Shown here: piece by piece, positions 1-5,204 of the stretch
Layout: the number at the start of each line of letters is the position of its first letter
Numbering within the stretch: the first letter of the stretch is position 1
Assembly (NCBI GenBank): GCA_027053375.1
Contig: JALUJC010000280.1
Location: forward strand, 2,737-7,940
Direction: 5' to 3'
Origin: Caldifarciminota bacterium
Lineage (GTDB): Bacteria > Hydrothermota > Hydrothermia > S141-80
Length of the DNA: 5,204 nucleotides
Notes under the pieces: model-generated
Told to the model about the DNA's origin: nothing
Database searches by the model: none
The model's input: only the letters and a program-made list of their open reading frames with translations
Position numbers and translations under genes: made by a program

Positions 1-344
1 ACACTGGCCACCAGAAGGACACCCTGGACGGCCAATCCTTCTCTGACCAGTGCAAGGGCAAGGCGCCCCCCCATGGAGTGTCCCACCAGTGCCCGGGGTT
101 CAGGCAGGGTTTCCAGAGCCTCCCGGAGTGGGGGAAGCAGGAGATCCGCCCGGGTTGCTGGAGGCAGGTCCCGTGCCCTACCATGGCCGGGAAGATCCAC
201 CCGAACCCGAAGCCAGGGAAGCGATCCCAGGGTACGCACCACGCCCTCCCAGATTCCGTGATGTCCACCGGCGCCGTGGAGAAAGATCAGGCTCCCTTCC
301 GGAGCGTGGCAGCAGGGCTCCTGGATCAGGACAGGGACATTCAT
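1..344 (-). CDS. alpha/beta hydrolase, N-terminal part (3' end beyond left edge)
   Basis: This is an open frame of 114 complete codons from an ATG at 344, with no stop before the left edge, so the C-terminal half is outside the window. The visible part is the classic N-terminal half of an alpha/beta-hydrolase fold. A first strand ends in the oxyanion-side motif LIFLHGAGG (residues 19-27), followed by VDLPGHGRA (49-57) and the nucleophile elbow LVGHSMGGRLALAL (86-99) with Ser90 as predicted nucleophile, then the next strand GVLLVAS. No signal peptide is seen, so it is probably cytoplasmic. The catalytic Asp/Glu and His should lie in the missing part. The GHSMGGR elbow resembles MenH-type enzymes (which usually have GYSxGGR), but carboxylesterases and other lipase/peptidase-like members are equally possible, so the substrate is unknown. 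The ATG overlaps the stop of the cca gene by 4 nt (ATGA) with no Shine-Dalgarno, suggesting translational coupling. Confidence 0.9.
   Translation of the reverse strand, partial: MNVPVLIQEPCCHAPEGSLIFLHGAGGHHGIWEGVVRTLGSLPWLRVRVDLPGHGRARDLPPATRADLLLPPLREALETLPEPRALVGHSMGGRLALALVREGLAVQGVLLVAS
341..344 (-). other. ATGA stop/start overlap, cca to hydrolase gene
   Basis: The minus-strand ATGA holds the hydrolase ATG (ATG AAT GTC) and the cca stop (CGC TCA TGA). The upstream sequence is pyrimidine-rich and contains no Shine-Dalgarno. Confidence 0.8.
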
Positions 345-1723
345 GAGCGGGCTGGAAGGGGGTAACGCTTCAGGACCCATGCACGTGCTTCCTCGGGGGT
401 GCGGAGTTCTCCGGCAAGGTGTCGGGCGGCCACTTCTTCCAGGATGGTACGAAACAGGGGACCCGGCGGATAACCCAGCGCAATCAGGTCATTTCCCGTC
501 AGGATTCTCTGGGGGGTGGAAGCCGCGCGTTCCTGGAGCTGGATGAGTTCCTGAAGAAGGGCGAGGTGATTCCCGATCCCTCCGTTCACATGAGGTGAAG
601 CTCTGGCATCCTCAATGGCCATCAGCAGAAGGGGAAAAGCCAGATCTCCGGTCTTCCTGAGGTAGCGGGCGACCGCACGCGGGGTACGGTCGGTGCTGTG
701 CGCCAGAAGGTGAGGATACATGTGGAGCCGGACCAGACGGACCACGGTTTGCACTTCCTGACGGGAAAACCGGAGCCCCAGAAGAAGCGTCTCCGCACGT
801 TCCGCCCCGCGCTTTTCATGTTCATAAAAATGAATGCCCCGCGTATCCTTCGTATAGGTCCGTGGTTTGGCGATGTCGTGCAGGAGAAGCCCGAGCACCA
901 GAAGGGGGCGAAGCGGAGGACGCCCGGAGACCAGAAACCAGGGGTCCCACCAGGGGGCAAGGGGAGAGCGATGGGGATGGTTCAGATCTTCTACAAGGAA
1001 ACGCAGGGCGTTCAGGGTGTGTTCCAGAACGTCCACCTCCGGGATGGTGGGCAGTTCCTGAAGATCGGGGAACAGCAGAAAGAGAACCCCCGTCTGTACC
1101 AGTTCGTACAGGGCGCGATCGGCATGTGCACCGGCGGCGAGCTGGAGCAGTTCCTCCCGGATTCGTTCCCCTGCCACGGAGCGCAACCCTTCCCGTTCCT
1201 GAAGCAACCACTGCAGGGTCCGCGGTTCCATCCATCCCCCGAAGCGGGCCATCATACGAAATCCGCGGAGGATGCGAAGAGGATCCTCCCGGAAGTTGGC
1301 CCGTCGAAGGGTACGTATACGGCGGAGGGCAAGGTCCCGCCGTCCTCCCCAGGGATCCACCAGCCGGTGCTGTTGCAGGTCCCATGCCATGCTGTTCCAG
1401 GTGAAGTCCCTGCGCTTCAGGTCCTCCCGAAGTGTGGGGCCCCGTCGTCCGGTCACATCCACCTGGAGGCCTTCCCGTGTGACCACCCGGTACTCCTGGT
1501 GTTCAGGAGACAGCGGCACAAAAGTTCCGGAAAGACGCCGGGCAAACCAGCGGGCCACGGGTTCTGCATGTCCCTCAAGAACCACAAAATCCAGGTCCCG
1601 GATGGAACAGGATGGGGACAGCAACAGATCCCGGAGCGCCCCCCCCACAAGCGCCAGGGGTGCGGGTGCGTGACGCGCTGCTTCAAGCACAGCGGGGGGT
1701 AAACGATCCAGCGGGAGGCTCAT
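341..1723 (-). CDS. cca: CCA tRNA nucleotidyltransferase (class II, HD-domain type)
   Basis: This protein of 460 aa probably adds or repairs the 3'-terminal CCA (or CC or A alone) of tRNAs in the cytoplasm, using CTP and ATP. The N-terminal nucleotidyltransferase domain shows LVGGALRD (25-32) and the catalytic carboxylates in DLDF (Asp43, Asp45). The motif RRDFTWNSMAWD (104-115) follows, then DPWGGRRDL and FREDPLRILRGFRMMARFG (144-162). The EDPLR stretch (146-150) matches the EDxxR amino-acid template that selects C and A. An HD phosphohydrolase-type domain follows, with candidate metal ligands His235, His282-Asp283 (LLHDIAKP) and Asp372. The C-terminal LTGNDLIALGYPPGPLF (408-424) and the EARAWVLKRY end are typical of HD-containing bacterial Cca proteins. 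Some lineages split CC- and A-addition between two paralogues, and the window alone cannot exclude that. The start ATG overlaps the upstream stop (ATGA), and the stop overlaps the hydrolase start. Lys is strikingly rare (6) against 58 Arg. Confidence 0.95.
   Translation of the reverse strand: MSLPLDRLPPAVLEAARHAPAPLALVGGALRDLLLSPSCSIRDLDFVVLEGHAEPVARWFARRLSGTFVPLSPEHQEYRVVTREGLQVDVTGRRGPTLREDLKRRDFTWNSMAWDLQQHRLVDPWGGRRDLALRRIRTLRRANFREDPLRILRGFRMMARFGGWMEPRTLQWLLQEREGLRSVAGERIREELLQLAAGAHADRALYELVQTGVLFLLFPDLQELPTIPEVDVLEHTLNALRFLVEDLNHPHRSPLAPWWDPWFLVSGRPPLRPLLVLGLLLHDIAKPRTYTKDTRGIHFYEHEKRGAERAETLLLGLRFSRQEVQTVVRLVRLHMYPHLLAHSTDRTPRAVARYLRKTGDLAFPLLLMAIEDARASPHVNGGIGNHLALLQELIQLQERAASTPQRILTGNDLIALGYPPGPLFRTILEEVAARHLAGELRTPEEARAWVLKRYPLPARS
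1720..1723 (-). other. ATGA stop/start overlap, exported protein gene to cca
   Basis: The minus-strand ATGA joins the end of the exported protein (GCA CCC CGA TGA) to the cca start (ATG AGC CTC). No Shine-Dalgarno lies in the preceding 20 nt. The next cca residues lead quickly to the GGALRD motif, so no other start is needed. Confidence 0.8.
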
Positions 1724-2844
1724 CGGGGTGCCAGTATCAGAATTTTCCGAAAGGAACGGGTCCCTCGCTCATCCTGGAGCATAAGCATGTACACCCCGGG
1801 GGCCCATTGCTGGGGCATCTGGGCGTGGTAGGTGTACACGCCTGCCCGCCGGAAACCCTCATCCAGCACCAGCAGGTTCCGCCCATCCGGGCTGGTGAGG
1901 GCAAAACGGATCCGTGCATCTTCCGGCAGGGTGAGTTCCACATCCAGACGACGGTCTTCCGGAAAGAGACGGTACCGGATCAGGGTGTCTTCCTGAAGGA
2001 GTTTTTCCCGCCGAACATCCAGGAGCGGGAGAGCGGGAGGAACATCCGCCTGCAGGGTGAAGGTGTCCCCTGCCAGAATGACCCGGTCCCCGACCCGGGC
2101 GGGTATCCCCAGGCATCCAGGCAGGGCGCACGCAAAGCGTTCCTGGTTTTCCTGAAGAATCCGTACGGGCAGTCCGCCGCTGGAAAGCACCCAGAGGGAA
2201 TCTTCCCTCAGGTGAAAGGTGTCCATATAGAGGCTGTCATGGTAGGGGAAGAACACGGCGAGCATTCCCTGCGGCCAGGGCACCAGCCAGGGTGCGGTGT
2301 CCAGAAGCACCAGGGTGTCTTTCAGGCGGAGGCTTCGGCCGTCATAGGAAAGGACAGGCTGGCCGTCACGGTACCAGATCAGATCCGGCAGGGACAGAAC
2401 CGGCTGGTCCTGGAGCACGCCCAGTCGTTCACCCGCCCATCCCCGTGTTCGGTGTCGGAGACTCCAGTAGGCGCCTGAAGGATCCAGCAAATAGAGGGAT
2501 CCCTGGAGCACCACCCGGCCCGTGAAATGGACAGGCAGGCGGATGGTATCCCCGGCACGGTAGGGCGGCATCCAGATCCAGCTGGGGTCCAGCGGTGAAT
2601 GCCCAACCATAAGGATTCCCAGTCCTTCCGTGGTGGGTACGGGAAGCACCCGATCCAGACCCTCGGTCAGGGAGGGAAAGACGACTTCGTCCAGAAACTC
2701 TGTTTCTCCGGAAGGGTGGATGGACCAGAGTTCCACACGTGCGGCGCTCACGTCCACCAGAAGCAGGCGTTCTCCCACGCAGATGGGTACGGAACCGTGG
2801 GGGAGGGGCAGCAACGGAATCCAGGCAAGAAGCCAGAGAATCAT
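1720..2844 (-). CDS. exported protein of unknown function with FlgD-Ig/T9SS-tail-like C-terminal domain
   Basis: I do not recognise this 374-aa protein as a named family. The N-terminus (residues 1-18, MILWLLAWIPLLPLPHG) is hydrophobic and looks like a signal peptide or anchor, although it has no basic residue before the core. Residues about 20-290 are rich in alternating hydrophobic strands and turns, with recurring segments such as LLLVDVSAARVELW, GSLYLLDPSGAYWSL, QPVLSYDGRSLRL and DSLWVLSSGGLPVRI. This could be an irregular beta-propeller, which is inference. The last about 75 residues (DVELTLPEDARIRFALTSPDG, then AGVYTYHAQMPQQWAPGVYMLML and a final RSFRKILIL strand) match the pattern of FlgD-Ig or type IX secretion C-terminal sandwich domains: Asp-Gly turn, AGVYTYH, PGVY and a terminal basic-hydrophobic strand. 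It is probably periplasmic or surface-exposed. It overlaps bamD upstream and cca downstream by 4 nt each, so expression is probably coupled to bamD. Residues Cys238 and Cys244 (CALPGC) might form a disulphide. Confidence 0.9.
   Translation of the reverse strand: MILWLLAWIPLLPLPHGSVPICVGERLLLVDVSAARVELWSIHPSGETEFLDEVVFPSLTEGLDRVLPVPTTEGLGILMVGHSPLDPSWIWMPPYRAGDTIRLPVHFTGRVVLQGSLYLLDPSGAYWSLRHRTRGWAGERLGVLQDQPVLSLPDLIWYRDGQPVLSYDGRSLRLKDTLVLLDTAPWLVPWPQGMLAVFFPYHDSLYMDTFHLREDSLWVLSSGGLPVRILQENQERFACALPGCLGIPARVGDRVILAGDTFTLQADVPPALPLLDVRREKLLQEDTLIRYRLFPEDRRLDVELTLPEDARIRFALTSPDGRNLLVLDEGFRRAGVYTYHAQMPQQWAPGVYMLMLQDERGTRSFRKILILAPR
2841..2844 (-). other. ATGA stop/start overlap, bamD to exported protein gene
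   Basis: The minus-strand ATGA carries the ATG of the exported protein and the TGA of bamD (ending CCG CAA CAG CCA TGA). The nearest purine stretch, AGGA, ends about 15 nt before the ATG, too far for a standard Shine-Dalgarno, so termination-reinitiation coupling is likely. Confidence 0.8.
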
Positions 2845-3530
2845 GGCTGTTGCGGCGAGTCCTGAAGCTCCTGGAGACGTTCCCGGGCCCGCTTTTCCCA
2901 GGAAGTTCCGGGAAAATCCTGGATCAGCAGGGACAGGTACAGGCTCTCTGCGCGGGTACGACCCAGGTTGCGATAGACCTCAGCCTCCAGCCAGCGCCGG
3001 TGTGCCAGTTTCTCCTCCACCTGCCGAAGTAGGTCACGGGCCTGTTCTCGCAAACGGGCGTCCGGACAGGAAAGCAGATAGGATTGAAGCAATTTTCGGG
3101 CCTCCAGGGTCTGCGCCTGGTCCAGATCCGCAGCCGGGGAGAGGCGGAACAGAATGCGCGCCTTCCACAGTTTGACTTCCCAGTACCACCGTCCCTGGGG
3201 GTAGTTCTGGAGATAAAACTCCGCTTCCGCCAGCGCATCCTCCAGCAGGCGGGCTTTCATGTCGGCCTGAATCAGCAACACCTGGGCTTCCTCCACCCGG
3301 GGGCTGGATGGAAAGCGGTACATCAGGCGTTTCAGCCATTCCGCGGCCTGAAAATAATTACCCTGCGCCATGGCGGCTCTGGCGCGGGCATACAGTTCCT
3401 CCGCCGTCCGGGGTTCCTCAGCGGAACCATGCCGCCCCCATGGTGCACAGGCCAGAAACAGGGGAAACACCCACCACAGAATCTTCGCTCGCATATGGTG
3501 GATTATGGAGCAGGAGGCCGGTTTCTTCAA
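2841..3530 (-). CDS. bamD: BamD-like outer-membrane assembly lipoprotein (TPR)
   Basis: This 229-aa protein resembles BamD/YfiO (E. coli BamD is about 245 aa), the essential lipoprotein partner of BamA in folding beta-barrel proteins into the outer membrane. An N-terminal hydrophobic stretch AKILWWVFPLFLA precedes Cys28 (FLAC), an imperfect lipobox with Phe at -3. After that come about five TPR-like helical hairpins from residue 41 to 225: TAEELYARARAAMAQGNYFQ, then YRFPSSPRVEEAQVLLIQAD, DALAEAEFYLQNYPQG, LEARKLLQSYLLSCPDARL, and EAEVYRNLGRTRAESLYLSL leading to IQDFPGTSWEKRARERLQEL. The FP/YP plus small-residue turns and the 'E.Y...G....A' repeat are typical of BamD. The TTG at 3530 overlaps the upstream stop by 4 nt (TTGA), matching the other junctions. 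The alternative is ATG at 3494 (MRAKILWW), which gives a shorter, more standard signal peptide. Neither start has a Shine-Dalgarno. A generic TPR lipoprotein such as a CpoB-like protein is less likely. Confidence 0.82.
   Translation of the reverse strand: MKKPASCSIIHHMRAKILWWVFPLFLACAPWGRHGSAEEPRTAEELYARARAAMAQGNYFQAAEWLKRLMYRFPSSPRVEEAQVLLIQADMKARLLEDALAEAEFYLQNYPQGRWYWEVKLWKARILFRLSPAADLDQAQTLEARKLLQSYLLSCPDARLREQARDLLRQVEEKLAHRRWLEAEVYRNLGRTRAESLYLSLLIQDFPGTSWEKRARERLQELQDSPQQP
3527..3530 (-). other. TTGA stop/start overlap, transglutaminase gene to bamD
   Basis: On the minus strand CGTTGA contains the TGA stop of the transglutaminase gene and a TTG in the bamD frame. Upstream sequence has no GGAGG-like element; it reads CTCCTCCC, the anti-SD sense. 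The same 4-nt geometry at the other three junctions supports TTG as start by re-initiation, against the ATG 36 nt further on. Confidence 0.6.
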
Positions 3531-5204
3531 CGCGGCGCGCGGGAGGAGATCCGACGGATCCTGTGGAGAAATCGCTGGCCAGCTTTTCGGTCCTGACCAT
3601 AGCGGTAAGCCATGTAGAGGGCCATGATGTGGGGCACTTCCGGGCGGTGGAGCACCCGGGCCGCGCGGCGGGCGTACCGTCCCAACCCCTCACCGGGTGC
3701 GCGGGGAAGCTGTGCCTCCATTTCCGAAAGCCATGCCAGGAGGGCGGCGCGCACCGGATCCTCCTTTTTGCGGAAAGGGCGCCAGCGATGAATCCATGGC
3801 CATCCCAGAAGAAAGAGCAGCCCCAGCCCCAACCCTGCAAGCAGCCCCTTTTGCAGCCATGGGCGGTAGCGTTTCCACCAGCGCCCCACCCCCCGCGCCA
3901 TGGCCTGCTGATCCTCGGCGCTGTACTGGACCACCCGGCGAAACCACAGAAGGCGTACGTAATCCAGCCAGCCAGAGGCAAGCGGCATGGGTTCGGTTTG
4001 CTGTGCCCGAGCGGGCGTGGGATCCAGCCGGACCCAGCCCTCGCCGGGGAACCAGGCTTCCACCCAGGTGTGGGCGTTCTGCTGGGCAAAGGTGTAATAG
4101 GCGCCCTGGGGATTCCACCGACCTCCCGCATAGCCCCCCACCATTCTTGCAGGGATTCCCCGCATGCGGAGCATCAGGGTTAAAGCGGTGGCGAAGTACT
4201 CACAGTAGCCCGTTCGGCTTACCAGGAAGCTCTCCAGGGGGTCCTGCCGAAGCCGCGGCACCTCCAGGCTGTACCGGAAAGTCAGAAACTTCCGGACCAG
4301 ACGTGCTGCGAGATGGGGCCCATCCAGGGAAGTGTCGGCCCAGACATTCAGACTTTCGGCCAGCAGGGGGGTGAGATGATCCGGGAGCTGCACATCCATG
4401 GGACGGGGGGGCTCCAGCCAGGCGGCGTCGGCGGCCCGCGCCAGGATCCGGTGACGCTGGCCGGCGTAACGTGGAGGCACGCGGATTTCCCCATTGCGGA
4501 GGATCTGTGCACCCACGGGTCCCTGATCCAGGCGGTAGGTGTACTCCAGTGCAGGAAGTGAGGTCAGATCGGAGGGTTCCACCAGAAGTTCGTAGGTCTG
4601 AATTCGGCGTACGCGAAGCCGGGGAATGCCTGGAGGTGCCGTGCGCGGATACCAGCGTCGGCCGTCAAAGCGCTGATATTCCCGGAGTCGCAGGTAAAAA
4701 GGAGGCTGGCCCTCTCCATTCAGGATTTGAAGCCGCAGTGCAATGCGTCCATCCTGCAGCAGAGAAGCGAAATTTCCCAGATCCAGGGTGTCGGCGATGC
4801 CGGGGAGCAGGGCTTCCTGACGTACCACGGGGGCGAACAGAGGCATGGTGCTTCGGGGAAGCAGAACAAAAAACATCAGGGCCAGGAGAAGTGTGCCGGT
4901 TTCGTAGGGGGCGATGAGGCGAATCAGGTCCCGGCGGGCCTCCCGGGTGAGGGGGCGGTCTCCCCCCTCGGCATAGGCATAGACCACGGCACCGGTCAGG
5001 ATGGACAGAAAGAGAAAGACCAGGAACACCACGGCAAAAGCCGGTCCAGGATAGAGAATCCCGCCGGCGGCCAGGGTGGCCACGGCAAGAAGAAGAATCT
5101 GGAAGGACTCCCGCACGTCCTTGGGCGAGAGATACCGCACCGTGAGCAACCACAGGAGAAACTCATAGATCCGATCAAACAGGTTTCCCCATCCCACCAG
5201 TAAA
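3527..5204 (-). CDS. TgpA/DUF3488-type membrane transglutaminase-like protein (5' end probably beyond right edge)
   Basis: The frame is open to the window edge. An in-frame GTG at 5197 would give 556 aa, and residue numbers below count from it. Hydrophobic segments lie at about 11-20, 30-48, 50-75 and 98-113. A long periplasmic part follows, with FVLLPRSTMPLF (110-121), GIADTLDLGNFASLLQDG (133-150) and YLRLREYQRFDGRRWYP (168-184), hallmarks of the DUF3488/TgpA family. The transglutaminase core has SRTGYCEYFATALTLMLR (Cys332), NAHTWVEAWFPGEGWVRLDP (His376, Asp392), a complete Cys-His-Asp triad. One more membrane helix (about 451-468) leads to a cytoplasmic DUF4129-like tail with LYMAYRYGQ. TgpA of Pseudomonas is essential and linked to the periplasmic face and peptidoglycan; its substrate here is unknown. 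Family members usually have more N-terminal helices (about 650-750 aa), so the true start is probably upstream. The stop overlaps the bamD start. Confidence 0.95.
   Translation of the reverse strand, partial: LLVGWGNLFDRIYEFLLWLLTVRYLSPKDVRESFQILLLAVATLAAGGILYPGPAFAVVFLVFLFLSILTGAVVYAYAEGGDRPLTREARRDLIRLIAPYETGTLLLALMFFVLLPRSTMPLFAPVVRQEALLPGIADTLDLGNFASLLQDGRIALRLQILNGEGQPPFYLRLREYQRFDGRRWYPRTAPPGIPRLRVRRIQTYELLVEPSDLTSLPALEYTYRLDQGPVGAQILRNGEIRVPPRYAGQRHRILARAADAAWLEPPRPMDVQLPDHLTPLLAESLNVWADTSLDGPHLAARLVRKFLTFRYSLEVPRLRQDPLESFLVSRTGYCEYFATALTLMLRMRGIPARMVGGYAGGRWNPQGAYYTFAQQNAHTWVEAWFPGEGWVRLDPTPARAQQTEPMPLASGWLDYVRLLWFRRVVQYSAEDQQAMARGVGRWWKRYRPWLQKGLLAGLGLGLLFLLGWPWIHRWRPFRKKEDPVRAALLAWLSEMEAQLPRAPGEGLGRYARRAARVLHRPEVPHIMALYMAYRYGQDRKAGQRFLHRIRRISSRAPR

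Noticed and set aside
66..72. Possible frameshift at the C7 run in the hydrolase gene
   Set aside because: The frame reads ATG GGG GGG CGC, giving the expected MGGR of the nucleophile elbow and continuing into a sensible strand; no shift is needed.
50..365. Short plus-strand open frames near the left edge
   Set aside because: The minus strand in this stretch encodes an alpha/beta hydrolase with HG, DLPGHG and GHSMGG motifs, which explains the region fully.
698..1702. Plus-strand open frame of 334 codons antisense to cca
   Set aside because: It lies wholly opposite a gene with all CCA-enzyme motifs intact, has no recognisable domain, and is the kind of stop-free shadow that GC-rich, Leu/Arg-rich genes produce.
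1612..2478. Plus-strand open frame of 288 codons antisense to the exported protein gene
   Set aside because: It has no domain, low-complexity Gly/Pro/Gln-rich translation, and crosses the cca/exported gene junction; best explained as a shadow frame.
3418..4131. Minus-strand open frame of 237 codons overlapping the transglutaminase gene in another frame
   Set aside because: The transglutaminase frame carries the His376 and Asp392 triad residues here; the alternative frame is compositionally odd and domain-free.
3308..4183. Plus-strand open frame of 291 codons opposite bamD and the transglutaminase gene
   Set aside because: The opposite strand encodes the conserved TPR and transglutaminase motifs in frame; this frame shows no family features.
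5195..5197. GTG at 5197 as the real start of the transglutaminase gene
   Set aside because: No Shine-Dalgarno is visible in the 7 nt available, the frame stays open to the edge, and the family usually has more N-terminal helices; I treat the gene as partial.
1..5204. Search for CRISPR, tRNA/rRNA, insertion sequences, inverted repeats, promoters and terminators
   Set aside because: No direct repeats with spacers, no transposase motifs, no hairpin followed by T-run between genes, and no intergenic space to hold such elements.

Overview
The window is tightly packed bacterial DNA, G+C-rich (about 60 % by eye), with five genes all on the minus strand. Read 5'->3' they are: (1) a membrane-anchored TgpA/DUF3488-type transglutaminase-like protein that runs off the right edge; (2) a BamD-like outer-membrane lipoprotein; (3) an exported protein of unknown function ending in a FlgD-Ig/T9SS-tail-like beta domain; (4) an HD-domain-containing tRNA CCA-adding enzyme; (5) an alpha/beta hydrolase whose 3' end is cut off by the left edge. 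The hydrolase is a real coding region open to the window edge at 1-344 minus, recognised by its HG, DLPGHG and GHSMGG motifs.

Every junction has the same geometry: the stop codon of one gene overlaps the start of the next by four bases, ATGA at three junctions and TTGA at the tgpA-like/bamD junction. There is no intergenic DNA, so no promoter, terminator, RNA gene, mobile element or CRISPR is visible. The set looks like one translationally coupled transcription unit that starts beyond the right edge and ends beyond the left edge. None of the visible starts has a well-placed Shine-Dalgarno sequence, which fits coupling or a lineage that initiates mostly without SD.

The BamD-like lipoprotein implies a diderm cell with an outer membrane. 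The FlgD-Ig/T9SS-like tail on gene 3 is common in the Bacteroidetes/Chlorobi/Fibrobacteres group and in candidate phyla such as WOR-3/Hydrothermae. The proteins are strongly Arg-, Leu-, Pro- and Trp-rich and Lys-poor (58 Arg to 6 Lys in the CCA enzyme), consistent with a high-GC and possibly thermophilic organism. The exact lineage cannot be fixed from this window.

Three of the five products act at the envelope: the periplasmic transglutaminase domain, the BAM lipoprotein and the exported beta protein. The other two are cytoplasmic housekeeping or metabolic enzymes (tRNA 3'-end maturation and a hydrolase). No novel defence or mobile system is apparent. The least explained item is the exported gene 3 between bamD and cca.
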